Source: Pseudomonas bananamidigenes (GTDB taxonomy: Bacteria > Pseudomonadota > Gammaproteobacteria > Pseudomonadales > Pseudomonadaceae). Taken from it: 64,000 nucleotides of DNA. A model generated the notes under the pieces. It made no database searches and was not told where the DNA came from. It saw nothing but the letters and a program-made list of their open reading frames with translations. The DNA lies in NCBI RefSeq assembly GCF_001679645.1, contig NZ_LRUN01000072.1, positions 21,714 through 85,713 on the forward strand, written 5' to 3'. Positions 1-8,630 of this stretch are shown here, in pieces; position 1 is the stretch's first letter, and every line of letters begins with the position of its first letter. The position numbers and the translations under genes are program-made.

Positions 1-1077
1 CGCCAGGCGTTCGGCTTCGGCGATCAGGTGGACGGCTTGCGGTACCGGTTCGAGGCCGGCCGGTTTATCGGTCTTCACGGGTTTGAGTGGTGTCAGGGAC
101 AGGCGCGGATCGCGGGTTTCCAGCGCCTGTAAAGTGCCGAGGATCTGCGCCACCGCAATTCCGCCCGAGGATGGCGGCGGCATCCCGCAAACCTGCCAGC
201 GTTTGTAATCGGTACACAGCGGTGCGCGCTCTTTGGCTTGATAGTGCTGAAGGTCCTTAAGCGACAGGCTGCCGGGGTTGCTGTGGCCCTGCACCTTGGC
301 CACGATCTCCTCGGCGATCGGACCTTTGTAAAGTGCGTCTGCACCTTCCTTGGCGATGCGTCTGAGCACGGCGGCCAACGCAGGGTTCTGCAGTCGTGTG
401 CCGATGGCTTTGACGCTGCCGTCGCTGTTGAGGAAGTACGCGGCCATGTCCGGCGAGTGGCGGATCACCGGGTCGGATTCCAGCAACGAATGCAGTCGCG
501 GAGAAATCGCAAAACCCTGCTCGGCGAGTTTGATCGCTGGCTCGAACAACGTGGCCCATGGCAGCCGGCCATGTTGTTTGTGCGCCAGTTCCAGTGCGCG
601 CAGCACACCCGGCGTGCCGACTGAACGTCCGCCGATCTGTGCCTGCGGGAACGGCATCGGTTTGCCATCGGCCTGCAGGAACAACTTCTCGGTAGCGCCG
701 GCCGGTGCGGTCTCGCGACCGTCATAGGTACGCACTTGCTTGCCATCCCACAGCACGATCATCGCGCCGCCGCCGATCCCGGAGGATTGCGGTTCGACCA
801 GGGTCAGCACGGCTTGCATCGCAATGGCGGCATCAATCGCCGAACCGCCCTGACGCAACATTTCGCGTCCCGCTGCTGCGGCCAATGGATTTGCCGCAGC
901 AGCCATATGTTTATCGGCGTGACTGGCTTGCAGACCTGCGCGGTAACCGGAGGCGGCTTCCGGTGCCAGCGGCAGGGTCGAAGAGGGTGGGGCGTTGCAG
1001 GCGGCGAGGGTGAGGGTGCTGACAATCAGGGTCAGTGCCGGCAGGCGAAAGCGGCTCAGGGGCAGGGCTGGAAACAC
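1..1077 (-). CDS. ggt: gamma-glutamyltransferase, 5' part (cut by window edge)
   Basis: This is the N-terminal 359 codons of a gamma-glutamyltranspeptidase, which cleaves and transfers the gamma-glutamyl group of glutathione in the periplasm. The start is a GTG at 1077 with a GGAG-like ribosome site just upstream. The first ~26 residues form a lipoprotein signal ending in LAAC, so the enzyme is probably a lipoprotein. Family features seen are GREMLRQGGSAIDAAIAMQ (about residues 65-85), EPQSSGIGGG and, at the edge, AVHLIAEAERLA. The catalytic threonine of the small subunit lies beyond the window. It is divergent from the metallopeptidase at 1233. Confidence 0.9.
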   Translation of the reverse strand, partial: MFPALPLSRFRLPALTLIVSTLTLAACNAPPSSTLPLAPEAASGYRAGLQASHADKHMAAAANPLAAAAGREMLRQGGSAIDAAIAMQAVLTLVEPQSSGIGGGAMIVLWDGKQVRTYDGRETAPAGATEKLFLQADGKPMPFPQAQIGGRSVGTPGVLRALELAHKQHGRLPWATLFEPAIKLAEQGFAISPRLHSLLESDPVIRHSPDMAAYFLNSDGSVKAIGTRLQNPALAAVLRRIAKEGADALYKGPIAEEIVAKVQGHSNPGSLSLKDLQHYQAKERAPLCTDYKRWQVCGMPPPSSGGIAVAQILGTLQALETRDPRLSLTPLKPVKTDKPAGLEPVPQAVHLIAEAERLA

Positions 1078-1232
1078 GCGGGGCTCTCCGTCCGTGGGAT
1101 AAAAGTCTGACGGACTGTATCGGCCGACCGTGCAGGACGCAAACCGTCGGTATGTTTGTCCTTCATGCCTTGGCGAATTTTCTGTAGGGTCAGAGGCCAG
1201 CGAGAAGCCAGAACAATCAACAAGAGGCCAGC

Positions 1233-2339
1233 ATGCACAGCGAGTTTCCGAGCCACTCCAGCTACCGCCAGCAGCGCGAACAGTTTCTTGCCGCCGCCAA
1301 CACGGCCGGCGCGACGCTCAGCGCCTACGCCCATCCGCGTTGCGGGCCGTTTGGTGAGCCGTTGAGCACTGATGTGGCAGTGCTGGGGGATCCGCAAGCC
1401 AAGCGACGTCTGGTGGCGCTCAGTGGCACTCACGGGGTGGAGGGTTATTACGGTTCTGAGTGTCAGATCGACTGGTTGAAACAGTTCACGCCCGGTTCTT
1501 TACCGAAGGATGTGGCGGTGGTGATGATTCACCTGATCAACCCGTGGGGCACTGCATGGCTGCGGCGGGTCAACGAAGACAACATTGACCTCAATCGCAA
1601 TCACCTGGATTTCGGTCAGCCCCTGCCGGACAACCAGGCTTACGCCAGGCTGCACGAGATTTACGCCTGCGCCGATTTGAACGGTCCCGAGCGGCAGCGT
1701 GCCGATGCCTTGCTCGCTGCGCAAATCGCCGAGCACGGCTGGCCGGCGGTGATGTCGATTGTCGAGGGCGGTCAGCATACTCATCCCGATGGTCTGTTCT
1801 TCGGTGGCATCGCGCCGAGCTGGTCGAATCGCACGTTGCATCAGATCATCGAGAACCACTTGGCCGGTGCTCAAACCGTGATGTGTTTCGACCTGCACAC
1901 CGGCGCCGGCGAGTACGGCCATCCGATGCTGCTGACGATCACCCGGGCGCCGTATCCGGCGTTGCCCAAAGCGCAATCGATCTATGGCCCATGGCTCTAT
2001 ACCCTGCACACCGGTGCCGAAACCTTGAGCGAAACCGGTGTTGCGGCGACCGCCACCGGGTACACCTCGCAGGCGCTGCTCGATGCGCTGCCGGGAGTGC
2101 AGTTGATGCCGTTTGTGATCGAGTGCGGGACTTACCCGGGGCCGGATGTACATCGCTACTTGCGCGACGATCACTGGCTGCATCTGCACGGCGATCCGCT
2201 GGATGCGACCGGGCGGGCGATCAAGTCGAGTCTGCTGGAGCAGTTCTATCCGGCGGATCCGGACTGGCGGGCGATGGTGGGGTTGCGCACGCGGCAGATA
2301 TGGGCGAAGGGGCTCAGGGCTTTAGCGGGCGAGGCATGA
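1233..2339 (+). CDS. DUF2817 family M14-like metallopeptidase
   Basis: A 368-residue protein of the DUF2817 family, which has the zinc carboxypeptidase (M14) fold. Candidate zinc ligands are His67 and Glu70 in SGTHGVEG and His222 in FDLHTGAGEYG. The NRNHLDF stretch (about 121-127) resembles the substrate-binding NxR region of M14 enzymes. No signal peptide is visible, so it is probably cytoplasmic. The ATG at 1233 follows AAGAGG at a good distance. The gene stands alone and ends at a hairpin terminator. Its substrate cannot be told from sequence. Confidence 0.85.
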   Translation: MHSEFPSHSSYRQQREQFLAAANTAGATLSAYAHPRCGPFGEPLSTDVAVLGDPQAKRRLVALSGTHGVEGYYGSECQIDWLKQFTPGSLPKDVAVVMIHLINPWGTAWLRRVNEDNIDLNRNHLDFGQPLPDNQAYARLHEIYACADLNGPERQRADALLAAQIAEHGWPAVMSIVEGGQHTHPDGLFFGGIAPSWSNRTLHQIIENHLAGAQTVMCFDLHTGAGEYGHPMLLTITRAPYPALPKAQSIYGPWLYTLHTGAETLSETGVAATATGYTSQALLDALPGVQLMPFVIECGTYPGPDVHRYLRDDHWLHLHGDPLDATGRAIKSSLLEQFYPADPDWRAMVGLRTRQIWAKGLRALAGEA

Positions 2340-2341
2340 AC

Positions 2342-2370
2342 AAACGGCTTGCCTTTCGGTAAGCCGTTTT
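2342..2370. terminator. bidirectional hairpin terminator, also a repeat of the tRNA-Met terminator
   Basis: The stem AAACGGCTTGCC/GGTAAGCCGTTT has a TTTC loop and one G-T pair, with A and T runs on its two sides. It lies between the plus-strand peptidase gene and the minus-strand immunity gene. It is almost the same as the terminator at 4096-4129, and the similarity runs on into a TGGTGG that copies the tRNA-Met 3' end. Confidence 0.8.
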
Positions 2371-2416
2371 GGCTGCCTGGTGGTGCGCGGCAGTTTTGAT
2401 TATGGATGCCGGAGGG

Positions 2417-2674
2417 TTACTGCTTGAAGCCAGGCAGTCCGTTGGCGGCGCGCCATTCTTTTACGGTCTTCGCAATGCCCTCGGCAGAGTTGTCTTCTCC
2501 GGGTTCGGGAAAAAAAATCAGGTCGGTGCCATCCGGGTGGCCGGTAAGCTTTCTGAATTGTGCCAGCAGCTCGCCAAGCTCCGTATCCGATCCACTTTTG
2601 TTCGTGACACGTATTTTTTCGATGAAACGGATAAATTGGGTTTCAGTGTATTCAGATATTTTTTCCATGTGCAT
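2417..2674 (-). CDS. colicin E / pyocin-type DNase immunity protein
   Basis: An 85-residue protein of the colicin E DNase immunity family, which binds and blocks the nuclease domain of its partner bacteriocin in the producing cell. The family pattern is clear: an N-terminal ISEYTETQF helix, then the conserved LTGHPDGTDLIFFP segment, then EGIAKTVKEWRAANG at the C terminus. The ATG directly follows the TGA of the bacteriocin gene. A second ATG two codons later (MEKISEY) is an equally plausible start. Base composition is visibly more AT-rich than the flanks, which fits acquisition by transfer. Confidence 0.93.
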   Translation of the reverse strand: MHMEKISEYTETQFIRFIEKIRVTNKSGSDTELGELLAQFRKLTGHPDGTDLIFFPEPGEDNSAEGIAKTVKEWRAANGLPGFKQ

Positions 2675-3925
2675 TCACTGTCTTTTGTGTTGAAAGATGT
2701 GATTTCTAGGGGTGTTGATCCGCAGGTTGTCTATATCGTAGACAGCGCCGCCATCGGCGACTCGCTCAACGTGGTGTATTTCAAATACCCCTCGTGTGCC
2801 TACAGACTCTCTGTCTCGAACCACTGGCGCGTTGCCCGACATTAAACGATCTTGGGCATCCGAATTGAACTGATCGAAAAGCTCTGGATCATCCCGTACG
2901 GCTTGCCAGAATGCTTTTCTGAACGCGTCGAAGTTTGAAAACTCCCTCACTCTGAGTCTGTCCGCAATTCGCGTCGGAATTGGCGCTCCAATCCCTGTCC
3001 CCGCTCCCGCCAGCCATATCCCGGAAACATCCTCCCCAACTCCCGTCACCGTCCCCGGCATCAACCTGGCCGGTTTCGAAAACACCACATACAACGACTT
3101 CAGCCCGGTTTCCGCCGGAAACACCAGAATGCAGTCTTCGGCGGTGATGTCTTCGCCGGGCAGGATTTCTATCTGGCTGTCGGTGTTCGCGGCGATCGGG
3201 TGGACGAGGATCGTGCTCAGTGGCTCGCCGTGCTCCGGATAAACCAGCGGCGGCATCGCTCCCAGCGGCCCGCGTTGCGGTGTCCACAGAATGGTGATGC
3301 CGTTGAGCTTCGCCTCCATGGCGGTCTTGTCGCTGTTCCACTGGACTTTTACGGTACGTACCGAGTCGTCGCCCGAGGCGCCGGTGTGGATGCCGTAGAC
3401 CTGCATGACGCCTTCAGCATCGCGTCGGAACTGGAAGCGCACGCGAGTGGTTGCGCGAGGCAGGGCGCGTAACTGATCGTCGGTGTAGAGCGTGCCGTCG
3501 CCCATACGGGTCGGCAGCAAGGCGAGAATAAACAGGCTGGCCGGGCCGCCGGCGACACGCAAGGCCCAGTTGAGACGCTGCTGCAGGATGCCACCACCGG
3601 CCATGCGCCCCAAGGCCAGATCAGCGCCGATTGCCTTCGCTACGTCATGGCTGGCAGCAGGAACACGCATGGCGCCCGCCACCATGACCTTGCCAAAACT
3701 TGAGGCGGGCTCGGGTGTCGTGCCGGCATCCGTTCGACACCAGTTATCCGGTGTGCAGGATTTGGCAAATACCAGATCGTCGCGGGGTTTTGGGGTGGGC
3801 CATTCATCCGTTGGAACGCAGAGGGGTTCTGGCTCTTGGGGTGGATTCCAGGCGGCCCACGAGGCACCGCCATTCCAGCGCTTTCGATGCCATTCATCGT
3901 CGAAAAGGTATTTGTCCAGGTCCAT
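2675..3925 (-). CDS. S-type pyocin-like bacteriocin with HNH DNase domain
   Basis: A 416-residue toxin. Residues about 150-310 match the Pyocin_S domain (ITILWTPQRGPL, ILVHPIAANTD, EDCILVFPAETGL). Residues about 315-416 form a colicin E9-type HNH DNase. His384, His385, His409 and His413 sit at exactly the spacing of the colicin E9 metal and catalytic histidines. It would kill related cells by cutting DNA and is paired with the adjacent immunity gene. It is much shorter than typical S pyocins and lacks a recognisable long receptor-binding N terminus. The first ~80 residues are Pro/Trp-rich and unrecognised. Its ribosome site (AGGGA) lies in a hairpin. Confidence 0.9.
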   Translation of the reverse strand: MDLDKYLFDDEWHRKRWNGGASWAAWNPPQEPEPLCVPTDEWPTPKPRDDLVFAKSCTPDNWCRTDAGTTPEPASSFGKVMVAGAMRVPAASHDVAKAIGADLALGRMAGGGILQQRLNWALRVAGGPASLFILALLPTRMGDGTLYTDDQLRALPRATTRVRFQFRRDAEGVMQVYGIHTGASGDDSVRTVKVQWNSDKTAMEAKLNGITILWTPQRGPLGAMPPLVYPEHGEPLSTILVHPIAANTDSQIEILPGEDITAEDCILVFPAETGLKSLYVVFSKPARLMPGTVTGVGEDVSGIWLAGAGTGIGAPIPTRIADRLRVREFSNFDAFRKAFWQAVRDDPELFDQFNSDAQDRLMSGNAPVVRDRESVGTRGVFEIHHVERVADGGAVYDIDNLRINTPRNHIFQHKRQ

Positions 3926-3932
3926 GACAATT

Positions 3933-3956
3933 CCCTGTCTTGGGATCGAGACAGGG
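3933..3956 (-). promoter_or_regulatory. hairpin covering the bacteriocin ribosome-binding site
   Basis: CCCTGTC at 3933-3939 and GACAGGG at 3950-3956 form a perfect 7-bp inverted repeat with a 10-base loop, starting seven bases upstream of the bacteriocin ATG. The AGGGA ribosome site is in the start-proximal arm. If folded, this would hinder translation. No canonical LexA box (CTG-N10-CAG) was found nearby. Confidence 0.5.
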
Positions 3957-4095
3957 GAGCTTGTCGGTCAGGCTGAACGGTGATCAATTCGATTCCGGTG
4001 CTTGCTTGAACGAAAAATCCTCTTCGTACGTCTTTCGCACCCTGGTCCTACGGAATCTGGTCAGTTCGCCCGGAGGATCGCTTTTCTCGGGGCAT

Positions 4096-4129
4096 AAAAA
4101 AACGGCTTACCTTGCGGTAAGCCGTTTTT
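4096..4129 (-). terminator. terminator of tRNA-Met
   Basis: A stem AACGGCTTACC/GGTAAGCCGTT with a TTGC loop is flanked by A and T runs. It lies directly downstream of the minus-strand tRNA-Met gene. Confidence 0.85.
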
Positions 4130-4135
4130 GGTACT

Positions 4136-4212
4136 TGGTGGCTACACAGGGACTTGAACCCCGGACCCCAGCATTATGAATGCTATGCTCTAACCAACTG
4201 AGCTATGTAGCC
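4136..4212 (-). tRNA. tRNA-Met (CAT), elongator type
   Basis: A 77-nt cloverleaf on the minus strand, starting GGCTACATAGCTCAGTTGG and ending in an encoded CCA. The seven-base anticodon loop is TTCATAA, giving anticodon CAT. The TGGTTCAA-type T arm and a 7-bp acceptor stem (GGCTACA/TGTAGCC) are present. The acceptor stem lacks the mismatch expected of initiator tRNA and the sequence is not tRNA-Ile2-like, so it is read as elongator Met. Confidence 0.93.
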
Positions 4213-4298
4213 AAGTGGCGCGCATTATTCCCCTGAAATGGAAAAGCGTCAAGCGTAAATTTCAAAATTTTTTCTACGCTTTCAACCGTTTATCAAAA

Positions 4299-5753
4299 TC
4301 AGGCGTTCAACAGCGGCGAAGGGCAGCGTCGGAACCAGCGACTGGCCTGCTCATACGCGTGCGCCAGTTGCAGAACGGCGAAGTCCGCCTGGTGCCGGCC
4401 GATGATCTGCAATCCCGTCGGCAACCCGTGGGCACTGAAGCCGGCCTGGACGCTGGCCACCGGGCAGCCGGACAAGGTGCCGGGTATCACCACCTCCATC
4501 CAGCGATGATAAGTGTCCATGTTCACGCCCCCGATCGTGGTCGGCCATGGTTGTGATTTGTCGAACGGGAAGACCTGCGCGCTGGGCAGCAGCAGATAGT
4601 CGTACTGCTCGAACAAGCGGGAGATTGCCCGATACCAGTCACTGCGCACCACCGAGGCGGCAAACACTTCGCTGGCCGAGAGCTTCAGGCCGTTTTCCAC
4701 TTCCCAGCAGGCTTCGGGTTTCAGCAGCGCCCGTTTCTGCGGATCGGCGTACGCCGCGCCAAGCGAGCCGGCGACCATCCAGTGGCGCAAGGTGCGCCAG
4801 CTGTTCCACAATTTTTCAGGAGCAAATTCCGCACGCGCCGGCTCGATCCGGCAACCCAGGCTTTCGAAGTCAGCGAAAGTCTTTTCACACAACGCGAGAA
4901 TGCCGTTCTCCATGGGCAGGTACCCGCCGAAGTCACCGAGCCAGCCGATCCTTGTACCGGTGAAGTCGCGCTCCAGCGGCGCTGTAAAGGCCTCACCGGA
5001 TTCCCGGATCGACAGCGGTGCCCGCGCATCCCCGCCGGCCTGCACCGACAGCAGCATCGCGGCATCGCGCACGCTGCGCGCCATGGGCCCTTCATAGCCG
5101 AGTTGATCGAAGAACAGGTCGGCGCTGTCATCGAACGGCACGCGACCCTGAGACGGACGAAAACCGAAAATGTTGTTGAACGCTGCCGGGTTGCGCAGCG
5201 AGCCCATCATGTCGCTGCCGTCGGCCACCGGTACCAGATGCGTCGCCAGCGCCGCCGCCGCGCCACCGCTGCTGCCACCGGCGGTTTTGCTCGGGTCATA
5301 GGCGCAGCCGGTGGCGCCGAACAACGGATTGTAGCTCTGCGACCCGAGGCCGAACTCCGGAGTGTTGGTCTTGCCGATGATGATCGCGCCGGCGGCCTTG
5401 ATCCGCTCGACCATGATGCCGTCACGCTCGGGAATGAAGTCCTTGAACAACGGTGAGCCCAGCGTGGTGCGGATGCCGCGGGTCAGCGACAGATCCTTGA
5501 TGGCGTGGGGCAGGCCGTGCATCCAGCCCCGGTATTGGCCCCGGCTCAGTTCGGCGTCCCGTGTGTCGGCCTGGGCCAGCAGATCTTCCGGTGCCTGCAG
5601 GCTGATCAATGCGTTGACTGGCGGGTTGAACCGCTCGATATGGGCAAGATAAGTCTGCATCACTTCGCGGCAGGAAACCTGGCGCAGGCGGATGCGTTCG
5701 GCGAGCTCGATGGCCTGCAACAGGACCAGTTCGCTGATGTTATTGGAGTTCAT
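4299..5753 (-). CDS. amidase (amidase signature family)
   Basis: A 484-residue amidase-signature hydrolase. The Ser-cisSer-Lys triad is recognisable: Lys in HAIKDLS (about residue 83), the GGSSGGAAAA glycine/serine motif (about 160), and the nucleophile Ser in DMMGSLRNPAAF, where the first Gly of the usual GGSIR is Met. These enzymes hydrolyse carboxylic amides. It is cytoplasmic with no signal. It lies downstream of a polyamine-type ABC importer but is separated from it by a strong hairpin (5785-5807), so it is at most partly co-transcribed. A role in hydrolysing an imported amide is inference. Confidence 0.88.
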   Translation of the reverse strand: MNSNNISELVLLQAIELAERIRLRQVSCREVMQTYLAHIERFNPPVNALISLQAPEDLLAQADTRDAELSRGQYRGWMHGLPHAIKDLSLTRGIRTTLGSPLFKDFIPERDGIMVERIKAAGAIIIGKTNTPEFGLGSQSYNPLFGATGCAYDPSKTAGGSSGGAAAALATHLVPVADGSDMMGSLRNPAAFNNIFGFRPSQGRVPFDDSADLFFDQLGYEGPMARSVRDAAMLLSVQAGGDARAPLSIRESGEAFTAPLERDFTGTRIGWLGDFGGYLPMENGILALCEKTFADFESLGCRIEPARAEFAPEKLWNSWRTLRHWMVAGSLGAAYADPQKRALLKPEACWEVENGLKLSASEVFAASVVRSDWYRAISRLFEQYDYLLLPSAQVFPFDKSQPWPTTIGGVNMDTYHRWMEVVIPGTLSGCPVASVQAGFSAHGLPTGLQIIGRHQADFAVLQLAHAYEQASRWFRRCPSPLLNA

Positions 5754-5784
5754 GACAACGGCGCCCTTCAGACGGCTGGAGAAA

Positions 5785-5807
5785 CGCCCCGGCTTCGTGC
5801 CGGGGCG
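5785..5807 (-). terminator. hairpin between ABC transporter operon and amidase gene
   Basis: Perfect 9-bp GC-rich stem CGCCCCGGC/GCCGGGGCG with a five-base loop, followed on the minus strand by a short T run. It probably ends or attenuates the ABC transporter transcript before the amidase gene. Confidence 0.7.
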
Positions 5808-5814
5808 GCAGAAA

Positions 5815-6861
5815 TCAACGCATCAGGTTGGTCCACAGACGGTCCGCCAGACGGATCGCGCCTTCACCGCAGGTCTTGCTGAACACTACGTGGGTGCCCT
5901 CGGGAATATGCAGTTCCGGTGCATCCTTGAGGTTCGCATCGAGGAACGGTTCGACGCCTTTGATCGGGCTTTGATGCTTGAGGAAGTTCTGGGTCATCGC
6001 CGAGTTTTCCGGCTGACTGAGAAACGCGATGAACGCCTTGGCATTCGCCGGATTCTTGCTGCCGGCAGGGATGACCATGTTGTCGACCCAGGCCAGAACG
6101 CCTTCTTTCGGGTACAGGTACTTCAGGCTCGGTTTCATCTCACGGGCGCGCATCGACGATCCACCCCAGAACATCGACATATCGATTTCGCCCGAGGCGA
6201 GGTTCTCGCGGATCGAACCGGCCTTGGAACTGTAGGTTTTGACGAATGGCTTCTGCGCCTTGAGCAGCGTGAGGATCTGCTGCATCTGTTTCGGGTCTTC
6301 GCTGCACAGCGGAATGTTCAGGTACAGGCTGGCCATGTCGACCATGTCGCTGACCGAGTCGAACATGTTGATCCGTCCCTGCAGCTCGGCGGGCGGCTCA
6401 TAGAGCACCTTGTAGCTGTCGGCCGGGCCTTTGTAGCGGCCACTGTCGAGCACCACGCTGGTAGTGCCCCAGATGAACGGTACCGAGTAGGCGCCTTCCG
6501 GGTCCCAGCTCGGTTTTTTCAGATTGTCGACCACTCCGGCGTAGTACGGCTCCTTGACCGGATCGAAGCGCTCCAGCAGGTTTTCCTTGATCAGGATCGG
6601 AATGAACTGGTGCGAGGGAATCGCCACGTCGTAACCGGCGCCGCCCTGTTTCAGTTTGGCCAGCAGCGTCTCGTTGGAGTCGTAGGAGTCGACGGTGACT
6701 TCGATGCCGGTCTGCTTCTGGAATTTGGCGAGAATCTCCGGTGAAAAGTAACCGCTCCAGCTCACCACATTGAGTTTCTCGGCGGCCTGAACACTCCCGG
6801 CCATGACCAGCGGCACAGTCAGGAACAACGAAGTGCCGACGCTTTTTATCCACTTGCTCAT
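5815..6861 (-). CDS. polyamine-type ABC transporter periplasmic binding protein
   Basis: A 348-residue solute-binding protein of the PotD/PotF family. A Sec signal peptide ends at VQA about residue 26, and the mature protein begins AEKLNVVSWSGYFSPEILAKF, typical of spermidine/putrescine binders. The segments YDVAIPSHQF (about 80) and LAWVDNMVIPAGSKNPANAKAFIAFL (about 250) are family hallmarks. It would capture the substrate in the periplasm and hand it to the two permeases encoded upstream. It is the last gene of the ATPase-permease-permease-binding protein operon, 27 bases after the second permease. The exact ligand is not certain. Confidence 0.9.
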   Translation of the reverse strand: MSKWIKSVGTSLFLTVPLVMAGSVQAAEKLNVVSWSGYFSPEILAKFQKQTGIEVTVDSYDSNETLLAKLKQGGAGYDVAIPSHQFIPILIKENLLERFDPVKEPYYAGVVDNLKKPSWDPEGAYSVPFIWGTTSVVLDSGRYKGPADSYKVLYEPPAELQGRINMFDSVSDMVDMASLYLNIPLCSEDPKQMQQILTLLKAQKPFVKTYSSKAGSIRENLASGEIDMSMFWGGSSMRAREMKPSLKYLYPKEGVLAWVDNMVIPAGSKNPANAKAFIAFLSQPENSAMTQNFLKHQSPIKGVEPFLDANLKDAPELHIPEGTHVVFSKTCGEGAIRLADRLWTNLMR

Positions 6862-6888
6862 GCTATTTCCCCACGGTTCTTGGACGGT

Positions 6889-7698
6889 TCAGGCGTTCTT
6901 TTTGCCCAGCAGGTAAGACAGGCTGACAAACAGCACCGAGACGCCCAGGATCAGGGTCGATACGGCGTTGACGTCGGGTGTCACGCCCATGCGCAACAGG
7001 CCGAAAATGAAGATCGGCAGCGTTGTGGTGCCGGCCTGGGAGACCATCATCGAGATCACGAAGTTATCCAGCGAGACGATGAAGGCCAGCATCAGCCCGG
7101 AGAAAATCCCCGGCATCAGCAGCGGCAGGGTGACTTTGCGAAAGGTTCGCCATGGCCCGGCATACAGGTCGGCCGAGGCTTGTTCCAATGACAGGTCCAT
7201 GTCGTTCAGCCGTGCCCGGATCGGCAGGTAGGCAAACGGAATGCAGAACACCGTATGGGCGATGATCAGGTTGCCGTAGCCGAGCGACAGGCCGATGGTG
7301 GAGAACAGCGCGAGCGTGGCGACGCCGACGACGATTTCAGGCAGCACCAGCGGCAGCATGATCGCGCCCATCGACAGTTGCAGGCCCTTGAACTTCGCGC
7401 CCCGTGAGGTACCGAGGGCCGCGAGGGTGGCAATCGCCGTGGCGACCATGCTCGCGCACACCGCGATCAGCAGACTGTTGCCGGCCGCCTGGCGCAATGC
7501 CTGATTGGCGAACGCGGCGCGATACCAGTCGAGGCTGAACCCGGTCCATACCGTGGCCGACTGGTTGGCGTTGAACGAGAACACCACCAGCACCACGATC
7601 GGCGCGTAGAGGTACAGGTAGAACAGGAAACTGAAACCGCCGAATCCGGGGAAATCCTGTACGCCCAGGCCCTTGCGTTTGAACAGACCGGTCATCAC
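6889..7698 (-). CDS. polyamine-type ABC transporter permease (PotI/PotC-like)
   Basis: A 269-residue inner-membrane permease with about six hydrophobic segments. The conserved EAA-like cytoplasmic loop reads LEQASADLYAGPWRTFRKVTLPLL (about 160-183) and contacts the ATPase. The segment MVSQAGTTTLPIFIFGLLRMG near the C terminus is typical of PotC/PotI-type subunits. Its start overlaps the stop of the preceding permease gene by four bases, which indicates translational coupling. Confidence 0.9.
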   Translation of the reverse strand: MMTGLFKRKGLGVQDFPGFGGFSFLFYLYLYAPIVVLVVFSFNANQSATVWTGFSLDWYRAAFANQALRQAAGNSLLIAVCASMVATAIATLAALGTSRGAKFKGLQLSMGAIMLPLVLPEIVVGVATLALFSTIGLSLGYGNLIIAHTVFCIPFAYLPIRARLNDMDLSLEQASADLYAGPWRTFRKVTLPLLMPGIFSGLMLAFIVSLDNFVISMMVSQAGTTTLPIFIFGLLRMGVTPDVNAVSTLILGVSVLFVSLSYLLGKKNA

Positions 7699-8615
7699 GC
7701 ACCTCCTTTGGCGATGCGCTGGCGTTCGGCGCGCAGGGCATAGACCGTCAGGACCAGCATCACTGCCGCCATCAGCACCAGCGACAATGCCGCGCCGAAC
7801 GGCCAGTTACGGGCATCGCTGAACTGCCGGAAGATCAGGTTGCCGAGCATCATCCGCGTACCGCCGCCGAGCAGTTCGGGGGCGATCATCGCGCCCAGGC
7901 ACGGCACGAAGGTGAGAATGGCACCGGCGAGAATGCCCGGTCTGGCGATCGGCAGCACCACTTTGCGCAAGGTGCGCAGGCGCCCGGCATAGAGGTCCTG
8001 AGCGGCCTCGAGCAGACGGATATCCATCTTTTCCAGCGTGGCGTAGATCGGCAGAACCACGAAGGGCGCATAGGTGTAAACCAGCCCCAGCAGCACGGCG
8101 CCGTCGGTGTACAGCAACTGCAGCGGCTCATGGATGACACCCATGCCCATCAGGCTGTTGTTGATCACCCCGGTGTTACGCAACAGCAGAATCCACGCGT
8201 AAGTGCGGATCAGCAGGTTGGCCCAGAACGGCACCGTGATCAGGAAGATCAACAGACCCCGCCGATGCGCCGGTTGCATGGCCAGCCATACCGCCACCGG
8301 AAAACCGATCAGCAGCGTGATGACGGTGGTCAGGCCGGCAATCCCGACCGAGCGCAGGGCGATGATCAAGTAGGAGTCGGCAAAGGCCAGACTATCGTCC
8401 ATCTGCCGCTCGAACAGCAGGGAGGTGTAGGCGTCGCTGCTGAACACCTTGTTGACCCCGCCGTAGGGGTTGGCTTCCATTAGCGAGTACCCGATGACGA
8501 TCAGGATCGGCACCACCAGAAACAGTGCAATGGCGATCAGCGCCGGGCTGACACCGAGGAAGCTCTGGAACGCCCGTCGGCGTTCAAGCGTGTGGGTTAT
8601 CGGTAAGGCGTGCAT
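7695..8615 (-). CDS. polyamine-type ABC transporter permease (PotH/PotB-like)
   Basis: A 306-residue permease with about six membrane spans. Family features are VPFWANLLIRTYAWILLL (about 130-147) and the EAA loop LLEAAQDLYAGRLRTLRKVVLPIARPG (about 200-226). It forms the translocation channel together with the next gene product. The gene begins 15 bases after the ATPase gene and overlaps the second permease gene, so the four genes form one operon. Confidence 0.9.
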   Translation of the reverse strand: MHALPITHTLERRRAFQSFLGVSPALIAIALFLVVPILIVIGYSLMEANPYGGVNKVFSSDAYTSLLFERQMDDSLAFADSYLIIALRSVGIAGLTTVITLLIGFPVAVWLAMQPAHRRGLLIFLITVPFWANLLIRTYAWILLLRNTGVINNSLMGMGVIHEPLQLLYTDGAVLLGLVYTYAPFVVLPIYATLEKMDIRLLEAAQDLYAGRLRTLRKVVLPIARPGILAGAILTFVPCLGAMIAPELLGGGTRMMLGNLIFRQFSDARNWPFGAALSLVLMAAVMLVLTVYALRAERQRIAKGGA

Positions 8616-8630
8616 GGCAACTCCTCGGGC

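Noticed and set aside
3933..3956. LexA box ahead of the bacteriocin
   Set aside because: CTGT and ACAG are separated by 12 bases instead of 8, so it is a hairpin rather than a LexA site.
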